This document shows, in pieces, positions 1-10,840 of a stretch of DNA of 64,000 bases; the stretch's first letter is position 1; every line of letters starts with the position of its first letter. A program made the translations under genes and the position numbers. The notes under the pieces are model-generated. The model did no database searches. It had not been told where the DNA came from and saw only the letters and a list, made by a program, of their open reading frames with translations. The stretch comes from Smallanthus sonchifolius (Eukaryota; Streptophyta; Magnoliopsida; Asterales; Asteraceae): contig CM042021.1 in the NCBI GenBank assembly GCA_023525975.1, positions 79,367,501 to 79,431,500 on the forward strand. The letters are read 5' to 3'.

Positions 1-1182
1 CTTATTTAAATACATATTTATATATAAAATGTCCTATATTTTTATAACTCTTGTAACATTTTTATAAACTTAATAAAATACATCTAATATATAAAATGTC
101 TCATTTTCTTTATATAAACTCTAGCAATGTTTTTTTTTATTAAACTTGTTAAAATAAATTTTAATATACAAAATATCAACATAATTAGTCAAATAAAGAC
201 TTATCTTTTTATTTATTATTATTGTTTAAATACATTAAACATAATGATTAATTATTTAAAAATGTAATATTTAAACAAAATATATATATATATATACATA
301 TATATTTAAAGTTAAAGTGTTATAAAACCATTATCATATTCCTACCATATTTTATATAAATAAATATTGAGGATATTATTATAAAACCTATACTCATTTA
401 AATACGAATACGCACATACATATAAACATACAATAATACCCATTTATCTACATAGGGTTTCATTGTGCTTAGACTTCAACATACTTAACACCTACGCGCG
501 TGGAAAAATACCCGCTTGCAAGGTGAGTTACATATCCCCTATTTACATTTTTATACATTTTGGGGTGAAACGTAATCTGTGCTTACTTACATACAATTCA
601 ACTCGTGTTTACATGCGTAGATTATTGTGCTTTTGTGCTTGATCACTTGTTATGCTATGAATACTTTTAGGATGGTTTAAATTATGTGTAACCCACATAG
701 TCTTGATTCCATGCCTATCACTTTTATGGTAGCGGTATGCTATGCCTATCACGTTAAACCTTTATGCTTATATACAAAATTACATGCTTACAATTGGTAT
801 ACATATAGTGAATTCTCCACATTATGCCATATCATACCATGTCAAACTATGAATTGTATAAACGTTTTTAACTAAACTTTTATCTTATTTAAACATATGT
901 AAACTCACCAACTCTCGTAGTTGACACTTGTTTTGGATTACGTTTCAGGTGAAGATATGTGATTTTGTGACTATGTGTTGAAGGTGCTACACATAAGGCT
1001 TTTGGACCTAGTAAAATAATTATGTGTAATATTATAGAATAGGGTGTTGTAACTTGAATTGTATTTGGATATTTGGTATTTAAATCTCATTAATGAATTA
1101 TGCAACCTTAGTAGATCATGTGCTTATGAACAATCATCACATTGTCCGCCTCGATGATTCCGCCATCGGTCGGGGTGTGACA
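1..1182 (+). repeat. 3' part of a Ty3-type LTR (element K), inserted in element A
   Basis: The segment ends in CGGGGTGTGACA at 1182, the 3' terminus shared by the other Ty3 LTRs here, and coding sequence of a copia element resumes directly after it. Its start lies outside the window. The first 400 bases are very AT-rich with no coding potential. From about 440 it carries the shared LTR module: a TAG|GG acceptor-like site ending at 455, a donor-like CAAG|GTGAGTT at 522/523, and TTTCAG|GTGA at 948. No primer site follows 1182, so this is the downstream LTR of an element or a solo LTR. Confidence 0.75.
456..522 (+). promoter_or_regulatory. Putative leader mini-exon of LTR K
   Basis: This 67-nt stretch is bounded by acceptor-like ATAG|G and donor-like CAAG|GTGAGTT, with a TTTCAG|GT acceptor at 948. 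The same module with a 60-70 nt middle segment occurs in LTRs C, D, H and F. That it is spliced is inference. Confidence 0.4.
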
Positions 1183-1186
1183 TCAA

Positions 1187-1865
1187 AAGACATTGGAAGA
1201 AGCTACTTTTGAGCACAACAAAGCTCACCCTTGGAATTTCAAAGACCTTTTCAAAAGAAAGGATTATGTGTATCTTTCAAGGGATAAACTGGCAAAATCA
1301 TGTTTTGTCTGTGGAAAATATAACCACACTGCCAGCACCTGCTTCTACTACCTTCAGCAGTAAAGAAACCTCGAGCAACATGCTTTTGAGAAGACAAAGA
1401 AGAACAAACAGGTAAGAAGTTTTGAAGCTAGGACAACTCAGTTCAGAAAATCTCTTTCTCCACCAAGGGAACAGTTGTCAAAACCTCAACAATCTTGCAT
1501 CATCTATGGAGAATCAGACCACTTTGCTACAAATTGTAAGTCTAATCCTTTCAATCAGATTATTCTTTCAATCAGAAATATACAAAAGCCTATCAGCAAG
1601 GTGAAGAAGGATAAGCATACATCTGTTTCTAAGGCATCATCAGCCAAAATAACTGCTGCTGATCGAGTAAAGCCCAAGCAACTAAAAGGAAAGCCTTCAG
1701 TAGCAACAAAGTCTGCAGCTGCTCAAGTAAAACCATTAGCAGCAACAAAATCTGCTGCTGATAAGCCAAAATCCTCAGATACAACATCTGCTGCTGAAAA
1801 GACAAAGAGAGCTGGAAACCACCAACTAAACAATGGACGGTAAAGAAACCACCAAGCATCATCAT
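1187..1865 (+). pseudogene. gag C-terminal remnant, element A
   Basis: Translation in shifting frames matches the gag region of element B at about 8640-9020. It contains two CCHC zinc knuckles, CFVCGKYNHTASTC at about 1300-1345 and CIIYGESDHFATNC at about 1494-1537. The second knuckle has Tyr in place of its second Cys, which would weaken zinc binding. After them comes a Lys/Ala-rich tail (to about 1842) with repeats of the type AATKSAADKPK. Those repeats are encoded by the same AGCAGCAA...TGCTGCTGA palindrome found in this family's LTR and spacer. Gag zinc knuckles bind the element's RNA. Frame changes near 1360-1480 break it. The left edge is cut by LTR K, and the right edge is the probable pol-deletion junction. 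Confidence 0.7.
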
Positions 1866-2395
1866 CAGTTCAGTCTGATCTTCAGCAGCAAAGAATTTGT
1901 CCCTGACTGCTTTAATTTATCAGAAGGAACAAGTTTCCTGCGGATAGCTTTAAGGCTGTCAGCAGCAACATCCTTGCTGCAGATCATTGCATCTATCAGC
2001 AGCAATTAAGTTTGCTGCTGACAAACTTAACCTTCCGCAGCAACCAAAATTGCAGCGGACAGGCTTATTCATCCACAGCAACCAAGTTTGCTGCTGATGA
2101 GTAAACTTAAGTCCAAATTAATCTTTACCCGCTGTAAAAGAAATTAACGTCAGTCTTTCCCATGACTGCCTCGGTGTATTACAGCTGTAACAATAAAAAC
2201 TAAATAAGGTTGTACTGTACAAGTCATTTTGCTTTTTCTCTCCTCTGCCGTTATAAGAACAAATCAAATTTTCTTTACCACCTCTTCACATTCAATTCAA
2301 CCCTAAGTCCCCACCACATTCAAAGCTCTCCATATTCTCCATATTCTCAAGTCTCCACCATACTCAAACCATCCCTCCAAAATCAAACGGCTATG
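1866..2395 (+). repeat. Post-pol spacer of element A with about six hairpin units
   Basis: No credible gene. From 1880 to about 2100 it holds six imperfect palindromes about 36-40 nt apart, of the form TCAGCAGCAA - short loop - TTGCTGCTGA. The unit at 1919-1945 has AGGAA/TTCCT instead of AGCAA/TTGCT, and the unit at 2034-2059 has TCCGC/GCGGA instead of TCAGC/GCTGA. Both keep pairing. It aligns with 12898-13531 of element B. The remainder is a leader-like stretch before the ORF3 ATG. Confidence 0.65.
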
Positions 2396-5300
2396 GCAGG
2401 TATCAACAACCCAAATGATAAGTTTTCCCCATACCATAACCTAACAGCATACCTCACCAAAGGAAAGAAATCCGAAGGATTTGACGATATGATCGATTTC
2501 TTATGTCGATCAAAGATCTACTTTGCACTCACCACCAACCCTACCATATATATCCCTCATATGGAGGATTTATGGAGTACCGCCGTCTACTCTACCAAAC
2601 AGGGGATTCCCCAAATCAAAGCCAAAGTAGACGGCAAGGATATCACCATCTTGGAAGCCACACTCAGAAAACATCTTAAGCTTCAAGATGTGGGAGCAGC
2701 GATCTCATACTCGAAGGACGAATATATGAGGACCTTTGTCTCCATTGGATACACTGGAAATCAGACCGAGTATACGATCGAGAAGGCGCTGATGGGCCCT
2801 CCATGGAAGTATCTCTGCCACACTCTTCTCCAATGCATATCTCAGAAGAGGAGTGGATGGCACCAGGTGAGCTCTGCACTTGCCTCCGCCTTCCATGGTA
2901 TGGTCACTAACCAAGGCTTCAACTTTGCACACCTCATCTTTGAGGGTTTGAGATATAACCTTCAAGAGGGTGCAAAGCAGCAATTCTTTATGTACCCAAG
3001 ATTCTTGCAGGAAGTTTTCAATCAAGAACTAAAAGAACTTTCAAAACCTGCAAGAATCTACATCATGTTGGGTCAAAAAAATAACATTTTTCAAATCATG
3101 AGGACTGTTTCCAAAAAGTTCTCGGGGGTCAATGTTCCATTGTTATCTACAATGTTGAACATGCAAAGAACCCCGGGTGACAGTTCAGCAATCCCAGCTG
3201 ATACTGATCCCACACCCTCCACCTCACATCCTGAACAACAATCTGTTTCTACCATTCGAACCCCTATGCATACTACTAAGGATGCACATGCACAAAAATT
3301 ACTTACACCTCTTTTGGATGTTATCGTTCAACCGGAAAACAGGCACCCGGTTGCAACAACTTATACTAGAAAAAGGGGTAAGAGAACTCCTTCTTCTCTC
3401 GCCTCCAAGGCCCTAACCCAACCTAACAGCCCTCACTCAGAATCCCAACATTCTGGTGAGAATATCATAAGGGAAAGCCACATTATTAGGGAGACCTCTT
3501 TGGATATCTCTCTATTAGGATCAGGATCACTTCTCGGATCTATAGAATAGCCCCCTGAGCCCTTCCTTTCTTTTCTGAACTTAAGTGTTGAGGAACCTGA
3601 TCAAGATGATGTACCTTCTCCAACTACCACCATCTCAGAGGGACTGATTGATCTTGCTTCCAACACACCCATCCCAAGTTCTTCTACCCTGAAGTTCCAC
3701 TCTAGGAGTTATGACAGACTGGATGTGGAAGAGGCTGTCACTACTGCTGGTCCATCAAATGACCAGAAGGACAGTGACAACATTGCTAAGACCTCAACCA
3801 CGGCAACTCACAGTGAGGATGCTTCCTTGGAAACTCCCCTCACTGAGAGGAATCCCAGGCGCCAAGTAACCATGGGTGATGAGGATGAAGAGGCTATGCC
3901 TAAGGCCCCATCTGGATCCAAGGATTCCAAAACTATGGATGAGGACAGACTGAAACTTCATAACCTAGAATTGACGGCCAGGGTGGCTATGCTAGAGGCT
4001 GAAGTGTCCAAACTAAGACACCAAGTCTCTATGCATGCAGCCTATCAATGCCCAACTGTACCTTCTCCCTCTCTTGTATCTGTGGGCACCCAAACTAATG
4101 CTTATTTGTCCACTGATGCAACCAAAAAGGGTGAGATGGTCCCAATGGAGGAAGACACAGACAGTCTTGACGACTGGATTCGAGAGCAGGCTGTTTTTCA
4201 AAGTACATTTTTCAAGCCAGCTTTTGTACAGGTCCATGACTTGCCAGCTTCAGATAACGAAGAAGAAGAAACAACTGAAGACTGGAAGTTAGTCGTCAGG
4301 GCTATTGACAAGGTTCTGAATGAAACTGAAGACAAAGAAAAAAATATACAGCCTTCAGCATCCTCCCTGAAGCAGCAGCCTTCATAAGTCAATCCATTAC
4401 CCCCCCAACTCTTTCAAACTTCACAGAAGCTAGAATTTGACTCCATTCTAGCTTGGGGGTATGATGGATCAGCTGAGAGATTTTGGATTGGATGGGAGTT
4501 TAGTGGAGTAGAAGAGCTAAACTGGAACTCTCTCAATGCCCTCCAAGTTCTACAACTGTATTTAACTAACTACATCAACACTTCATCAGATCTCTAAGCA
4601 GAACTTGCCATTGGCAGGTTCTATGACTTGATGGAGGATAATCTACCCAACTTCGAAAGACTCATACAATGGGTAGCTTATCCTGAATCTTCGGCAGCAG
4701 CAGAAAGAAGACTGACTCATAGAAGACTTGAAATTATATGGAGCAGTCTTCTCACTAAAGAAGAAGTTAGCTGCTTAAGAAGATTTCTGTACTCCTTCAT
4801 TGTCAAAGACTTAGATGTGCTGGGATGGATAAGCACTAAGTCTCTTGACCACACCTTCTTACTGAGCAACGGCTCCTCTCTCACCATCAACACCAGGAAC
4901 ATCCTGTCACTTCCTACAGACTTTCTCTACAAGATCTTTCAACTCAGGGCAAATATCTGCAATGTCAACTCCCTTGAAAGCCAGGCAATGATAGCTACTG
5001 TCAGAGCCCATCTTGAACAAGAGGGAAGAATTACTGAGGAAGTATATGTGTCAAACTCTGACACTGATACTGACTCAGCTTCGCCTCGAGTAGACATCTT
5101 TGCTGCAGCATATGAGTCAAGATCAACTATCAAAGAAATGCTGAAATAATTCATAGGTCCTGAGTGCAAAACGGATGAGGACAATGACCTTCCCCTGTTA
5201 ACCTCTAAATGTACCAATGAAGCGGAGGCTGAGATCCCAATAGCAGCACCATCATCTGCTGTTGTGGTCAGTGAAGCCGAAGCAGAGGCATCCAATATAA

Positions 5301-6694
5301 ACAAGGGAAAGGGAAATATGACAGATGAAGATGAAGAGAGATTGCTAAAAGAGAAAAGAGAGAGGGAATAGAAGAGAAGAAGAAGAAGAAGAAGAAGAAG
5401 AAGAAGAGAAGAAGAGGAGATGGCTGACATTAAAAAGGTTCAAGAAAGAAAAACAGCCATTCTCCTCAGAGAACAAACCTTCCAGCTGTATGCTAGACAG
5501 CTGGATGAACTGAAAAGAAAGATTCCTGCAGTTGACCAGATTGAAGAAGATGCGGCTCTTGCTCTTCAACTGCAGGAACAATTTAACAGATAAGAAGAAG
5601 AATTGGAGAAGAAGAAGAAAGAAGAAGTTAAGTTCAGAATAACCGATTTTGAACTAGCCAAAGAAATGAGGGAGGAGTGGGTAAAGGCTCTAGTTTCTCA
5701 AGGTGAAGATGTAGACTACCTTGAGAAACTATCAAATACAGAAGTTTCTCAAGGTCAATTGGCAAAGAAGAAACAGGTTGAAGAAGAAGAAAAAGCCAAA
5801 CAAAAGTCCAAAAAGACCATTACCTTTAATAAACGGACCCATGAAGAAAGGATGGTCATGATTGACTTCCTTAAGGCTAGAGGAGAGAATGGAAAGAGAC
5901 TAGGTCCCATTAACTTCATGAACCTGCAAGCCCTCTACTTCAAAGTCAAGAAGGATGAGGAAGAAAGATTGGGGAAGAAGGGCTCCAAGAAAAGGGTATC
6001 TATTCAGGAAGAAGAAGAAGAAACAAAAGCAAAGAAACCCAAGCCTTCTCCCTCATCTACCTCTTCCTCAGTCCAACAACCTTCCTCTCTCCTCCCCAAA
6101 CCTTCCACTCCTCCACCCAAAAATTCCAAACCATTCCACCCAGCTCCCACTCATCAACAGCCTCCCTTGAAGAAATCCAAACCCACACCTAAACCAGAAG
6201 ACTCTAGAGACATAACTGATTGGGTCTATAATCCACAGGATCAAAGGTTTGAGATCTTCAGGGGGAGAATCGAAAGAAGAAGATCTATCCACAGATCTGT
6301 TGATGAAGTTCTGCAATTGCCAGATTCAGATCTTGGCAGAATTTTGGAGCTGAGTAAAGCTCATGAGCCTGCAAATGAGGGTGGTAAACTTCTGGTGCTA
6401 GCCATCAAACACTACTACAACCCTAGCAAAGATGTGATCATTGACATCAAACCACTCAAGTCCCACTCTCCATTTGTAAGTTGGTCCTATAATGCTGATT
6501 TGGACGGGTTCACTTTAACTGATGTAAGGAAGCAGAAGATGAGATGTTCAAGCAAAACAATCTACAAAATGCCACATAAAGAAATCAAGACTCTGTCTGC
6601 ACTTCCACTAAACAATCCCAGCAAGGATCCAAGAGGCTATGAAGTTGAAAGGATAGTCAGCCTCATGCAAAAGCTTCAGCGGCAAAGTGATTAG
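2396..6694 (+). pseudogene. ORF3 of SIRE-like element A (longin-like / coiled-coil protein), broken by stops
   Basis: One reading frame runs 1,432 codons from the ATG at 2396 (start of MAGINNPNDKF, aligned with MASVEINNPDEKF in element B) to a TAG at 6692. Six in-frame stops interrupt it (3548, 4385, 4595, 5147, 5369, 5591), but I see no frameshift. Rough layout in residues: 1-310 a folded N-terminal domain with KAKVDGKDIT near 75 and MYPRFLQEVF near 200; a Ser/Thr/Pro-rich stretch; a coiled coil near 515-545 (ELTARVAMLEAEVSKLR); an aromatic WGYDGSAERFWIGWEF motif near 686; a long Glu/Lys/Arg helix near 960-1150; and a conserved C-terminal domain near 1270-1432. From memory, similar proteins are named longin-like in Tanacetum-type genomes. 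Function is unknown. Its place after pol matches the extra ORF of SIRE/Maximus copia elements, sometimes called env-like, but I see no clear membrane segment. Confidence 0.7.
5369..5420 (+). repeat. (AGA)n trinucleotide tract in ORF3
   Basis: An uninterrupted run of GAA/AGA triplets follows an in-frame TAG and encodes a poly-Arg run in the ORF3 frame. It is probably slippage-expanded within the Glu/Lys-rich helix. Confidence 0.8.
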
Positions 6695-6716
6695 AAGAAT
6701 TTTGGTCGCATCAGTC

Positions 6717-6727
6717 TAGAGGGAGTT
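6717..6727 (+). other. Polypurine tract of element A
   Basis: The purine-rich AGAGGGAG followed by TT abuts TGTAGA, the LTR start. Element B has AGGGGGAG at the equivalent place (38694-38704). It primes plus-strand DNA synthesis. Confidence 0.7.
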
Positions 6728-6783
6728 TGTAGAACCAAAGACTGATTGCTTCTAAATTATTCTAAGTACAAATGCTACGGATA

Positions 6784-6933
6784 GGCTTATCAGCAGCATT
6801 CAACACATATTGCTGCTGATAGGCTTATCAGCAGCATTCAACACATATTGCTGCTGATAGGCTTATCAGCAGCATTCAACACATGTTGCTGCTGATAGGC
6901 TTATCAGCATCATTCTCAATCTTGCTGCTGATA
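6784..6933 (+). repeat. 38-nt hairpin tandem repeat in LTR U3
   Basis: Four head-to-tail units, three of 38 nt and one of 36 nt. Each begins GGCTTATCAGCAGC and ends GCTGCTGATA, so each folds as TATCAGCAGC / GCTGCTGATA around a loop of roughly 15 nt. The first three are almost identical. The unit resembles those in the post-pol spacer. It lies about 300 nt upstream of the TATA box. Confidence 0.9.
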
Positions 6934-7226
6934 GCTGTGTTCCTTGAAGACAAATCGTTGCAGCTGACTATCCATGCCAAGCGTCACTGATAACTTTCTG
7001 CAAAAGCGACTGACACATTCAAAGCAGAAGGAACCTCAATGGTGCAACCAATAACGGACGACAATGCTCTTCTCCAGACATGCAGGCATTAATGCATAAA
7101 GAAGATGCTTCAATAAAGTTAACTAGGTTTAGACTAAACGTGTAATAGTTAGCTATATTCATATAATCAACGGTCTGTGTTAGATCTGATACTTAGAATC
7201 AAGGGTCTGTCCTGATTCTAAGTTAG

Positions 7227-7234
7227 TATAAATA
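7227..7234 (+). promoter_or_regulatory. TATA box of element A LTR
   Basis: TATAAATA, about 500 bp into a 698-bp LTR, is the likely core promoter marking the U3/R boundary about 30 nt downstream. Confidence 0.6.
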
Positions 7235-7432
7235 CTGTGTAAACATTTCATTGTAAGTGTGCTTCTTCACTGAGTTTTCATTTGTAATCGTTTATTCACA
7301 AAGCTTAATACAACAGTGTTCTTACTAGTATTCATTCTGTTTACTCGATTATACTTGTGTAGTTGTTATTGTTTCCGCTAATCTCAACTAAGAACAGAAC
7401 CATCTTGTACTTTAACGATCCTATAATTTCCA

Positions 7433-9021
7433 TCCAGATGACTTAAAAGAAATGGACATACAACACTCTTATGCTATGTGATCTCTTAGAGCTAAAAGGT
7501 TCTACTCTAGAACTGGAAGACCCATTCCAAGCAACAACTCTAACACTAGAGTTGGGTTGGACAAAAGCAAGCTAAGATGTTACAACTGTAATCAACTTGG
7601 TCACTTCGCTAGAGAATGCAAGGCACCAAAGGCAAACCCAGCTTCTACACAACCAAGACAAGCTCATCAAGGTCAAGCAAATCATGGCAACACTCTAGCT
7701 GCTCAAACTACAGCATGTGCAACTCAACATGTTGGAACAACTGATTTTGACTGGAGATTTTAGTATGAAGATGTTCCTGCCAACAACCAAGCTCATGGCA
7801 GACACAACAGAGATACCACCTCAAGTATATGAACACCTCTGCTCTCAAAATTGCATTGATAAGGTTCTAGGATATAGAAAGCATAACCAAAATCTTATAG
7901 ATCAAAATGAAGAGTTTCATCAAATGAAATCTGAATTCAAAAACGTTGAAAACAGTTATAGAAAAAAGATTAACGGTCTAAAGACAGAGATTTCATCATT
8001 AAAACATGAACAAACAAATCTTGAAACTCAGATTGATAATCTATTGGTTAAGTTAAAAGCTACAAGAGCTAAGTTGGAAGACCAAAAAGTTCATGTTGAC
8101 AAATATGAGTTTGCATCCAAAAATCTGCAAAGACTTTTGGATGCTCAAATTCATGAGAAGGTAACTGCTGGTCTTGGGTTTAAAGCTGAAAAACCCTACA
8201 ACTACGTCCCTCCACCTACTGATTATGTAACCATCCATGAACCAAACTTCAATCTCACAAACCTTGACAATGCAAACCGAAACCTTGATCCTTCCAAGGA
8301 AGAATCATCTGTGCAAGACTGCAACACCTCATCTGAATCAGAGTCCACATGCTCAGAATCCACTCAAACAAGTGAAGCTCCATTACTCCCTACCAACGAA
8401 GTAATTCTCCAAACCACCAAATCTGGTAAAGTAATCCAAACCAATGGTCCAAGTCCCTTTATTCCCTCTATACCAGTACCTCAACTCACCATACATATCA
8501 AAATTAGCTATCCTCCTGAAGGAAGAAAGTTAAATATTGAAAAGGGGTAATCCTTAATCTCTACAAATCATCAAGCAAACCAACCAAGGAAGGTGTTTGA
8601 CATCTGTCATGCATCTGGAGAGAGAACTCCATATGTTCAGAAAACATTGGAGGAAACCACCTTTGAGCATAACAAAACTCAACCCTGGAATTTCAAAGAC
8701 TTATTCAAAAGAAAGGACTATGTGTACTTTCAAAGGGATAAAATTGCTAAATCATGCTTTGTCTGTGGAAAATACAATCATACCGCCAGTACATGCTTCT
8801 ATTACCTTCAGCAACAACGAAATCTCAAACAACAAGCCTTTGAGAAGACTAACAAGAACAAGAAGGGAAGAAGCTATGAAGCCAAAGCATCTAACTTCAG
8901 AAAATATCTCTCTCCACCAAGGAAGCAGATCCCAAAAGCTCAACAATCTTGCATCATATGTGGTGAATCAGACCACTTTACTGCATATTGTAAATTCAAT
9001 CCATTCAATCAGATCTCTTAA
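7433..9021 (+). pseudogene. gag: gag of copia element B (partial, frameshifted)
   Basis: Begins in mid-gag directly after element A with HPDDLKEMDIQ, a SIRE/Tork-type gag motif. A zinc knuckle CYNCNQLGHFAREC (CX2CX4HX4C) lies at about 7578-7619. A separate frame at 7717-8550 encodes a strong coiled coil (KINGLKTEISSLKHEQTNLE) and an acidic Ser-rich tail. A third frame at 8593-9021 has two more CCHC knuckles, CFVCGKYNHTASTC and CIICGESDHFTAYC. Gag assembles the virus-like particle, and the knuckles bind genomic RNA. The frame changes near 7750 and 8550 are damage or recoding that I cannot distinguish. The N-terminal part lies on the other side of element A. Confidence 0.7.
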
Positions 9022-9529
9022 TCAACTTCAACTGTAGTCAATATTCTTCCTAACCAGAAGCAAGTCTGTAGAAGAACTCTAACAGAAAAACCCACTTTCA
9101 ACAGGAAAGTAAAGAAGGAGAAGCTGCTGTTTTCTGAATAGTCAGTAGCAATCAAAATTGTTGCTGATCACATGAAGCCGAAAAAGATGAAAAAAAAATC
9201 AAAGCCTTCAGCAGCAACCAATCTATTGCTGATCAATTAAAGCATTCATCAGCAATCAAGTTTACTGCTGATCAGCCAAAACCTTCAGTAGTCAAGACTG
9301 ATGATGATCAGTTTAAACCATCAGCTTCTAAAGCCACATCTGCTGCTGACAGAGTAAAAAGATCTGGAAAAACCTACTCAACAATGGAAAGCAAAATTAG
9401 CTCCCTCTCGCATCATTTTCTTTGGATCCATTGAATGCCAACATATAGATGATCTTGATCTTAGAACACACTCACCCAAGTCTGCAAGTTCTTGGGTTCC
9501 TTCTTCTAACTAGATCTCTCCCATGTGCA
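9022..9529 (+). other. Degenerate gag-protease linker with AGCAGC/TGCTGCTGAT motifs
   Basis: No open frame. It contains repeated half-palindromes of the family hairpin (TCAGCAGCAA, TTGCTGATCA, TCTGCTGCTGACAG), and matches element A 1600-1850, where the same sequence is still coding (AATKSAADKPK-like repeats). Confidence 0.55.
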
Positions 9530-10840
9530 GGGACAGAGGTTGTTCCAGGCACATGACAAGCAACAGATCCATCCTCTCAGATTTAAGAAATTTTTATGGA
9601 TGATATGTTGCATTTGGAAGTGATTCAAAGGGAGGATCTATCACTGGACTAGGAACTGTGTCTAATTAGAGAATGCGTATTGAAAGGGTGAACAATGTAA
9701 AAGAACTAGAGTTCAACCTTGTGAGTGTGTCTCAAATCTGTGATCAGAAGCATTGGATGCTTTTCAAAGATAAAGAATGTTTTGTGCTCTCCCTTGGGCT
9801 AAGCAAACCTCCTCTAGAAAAGATCTTGTTGACTGCTCAAAGAAAATATAACTTATATGTGCGTGACATGAACAAAGTCACTCCATCTCGTAGTGTATCT
9901 TGTTTTCTGTCCATCCAAGGCATCAGTTGATGAATCCGCTCTATGGCACAGGAGATTAAGCAATGGGAATGTAAAAACTATCAACAAATTGGTGAAAGGA
10001 AATCTAGTCAGAGGTCTTCCTGAAAAGGAATTCCAGCTTGAAGATCATTGCATAGCATGCTTGAAGGGGAAGCAACACAAGAGTTCTCACAAGCCTAAGA
10101 CATTGAATTCAAATGACACTCCACTACAGCTGCTGCATATGTATCTTTTTGGTCCTACAAATGTCATGCCAATGGGTAAGAAGTCATACTGTCTGGTGAT
10201 AACTGATGACTACACCAGATTCTCATGGGTATACTTCTTGAGAACAAAAGATGAAACTGCTGAAATCCTTAAATCCTACATTCCGAGGGTAGAGAATCAA
10301 AGTAATCAGAAATTCAAAATCATAAGGTGTGATCAAGGTATAGATTTTAAGAACCAGACCTTAAATTTTTTTTATGAGAGCAAAGGCATTGAAAGACAAT
10401 ACAGTGCTCCAAGAACTCCTCAACAAAATGGGATTGCTGAAAGAAGAAACAAAACTCTTATTGAGTCTGTTAGATCAATGTTGGCTGACTCAAAACAACC
10501 TCGGCAGAGGCAGTTAGCACAACTTCCTAGGTGCAAAATAGAGTTCTCATTGTCAAGCCTCTCAACAAAACACCTTATGAGTTGTGGATCAAAAGAGTTC
10601 CCTACATTGGATTCTTGAAACCCTTTGGATGTCCATGTACCATTCTTATCACCAATGGAATTCTTCCAAAGTTTGGTGCAAAATCAGATGAAGGATACTT
10701 TGTGGGCTATTCCTCTCAATCCAAGGTTTACAGATTATTCAATTCCAGAACAAGAATAGTTGAAGAATCAGCAAATGTGGAATGTAGGGAACACATTCCA
10801 TGTGAAAAGGGGAAGGCCCAGACTGGCTGTTTGATATAGA
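9530..10840 (+). pseudogene. pol: Protease-integrase region of copia element B
   Basis: Protease is recognisable from a degenerate CSRHMTSNRS motif near 9540. The frame then continues through RIERVNNVKELEFNLVSVSQIC at 9673. Integrase spans about 9914-10840. Its zinc-binding HHCC module reads LWHRRLSNGN...CIACLKGKQH, lacking the second His of the usual WHRRLGH. In the catalytic core the first Asp (normally HMDLFGP) is Tyr, codon 10142-10144. The second Asp (RCDQG) and the Glu (QQNGIAERRN) remain. Integrase joins element DNA to the genome, and this copy would be inactive. The downstream frame at 10531-10839 holds the integrase tail (FVGYSSQSKVYRLFNSRT). Stops and frame changes occur near 9670, 9925 and 10500. 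Confidence 0.75.

Larger units (their letters stand above)
1183..7425 (+). mobile_element. Pol-less SIRE-like Ty1/copia element A (3' part)
   Basis: Read left to right: gag C-terminus with two zinc knuckles, a hairpin-rich spacer, a 4.3-kb ORF3, a polypurine tract and a 3' LTR. Compared with element B, everything from protease to RNase H (B about 9400-13010) is missing, and gag tail runs straight into the post-pol spacer. The LTR ends at 7425 and the next bases are mid-gag of element B in frame, so A is inserted in B's gag. A's own 5' end lies left of the window or was displaced by LTR K. The target duplication cannot be checked. Confidence 0.75.
6728..7425 (+). repeat. 3' LTR of copia element A
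   Basis: A 698-bp LTR from TGTAGA after the polypurine tract to CGATCCTATA, where element B's LTR ends CGATCCTACA. It aligns over its length with B's 700-bp 3' LTR at 38705-39404. U3 holds a hairpin tandem array (6784-6933), and there is a TATA box at 7227. Directly after it come in-frame mid-gag codons of element B rather than a primer binding site, so it is A's downstream LTR. Confidence 0.8.

Noticed and set aside
4939..5581. Minus-strand Ser/Leu-rich open frames (4939-5430 and 5345-5581)
   Set aside because: They are the complement of the Glu/Lys/Arg repeats in ORF3 of element A.
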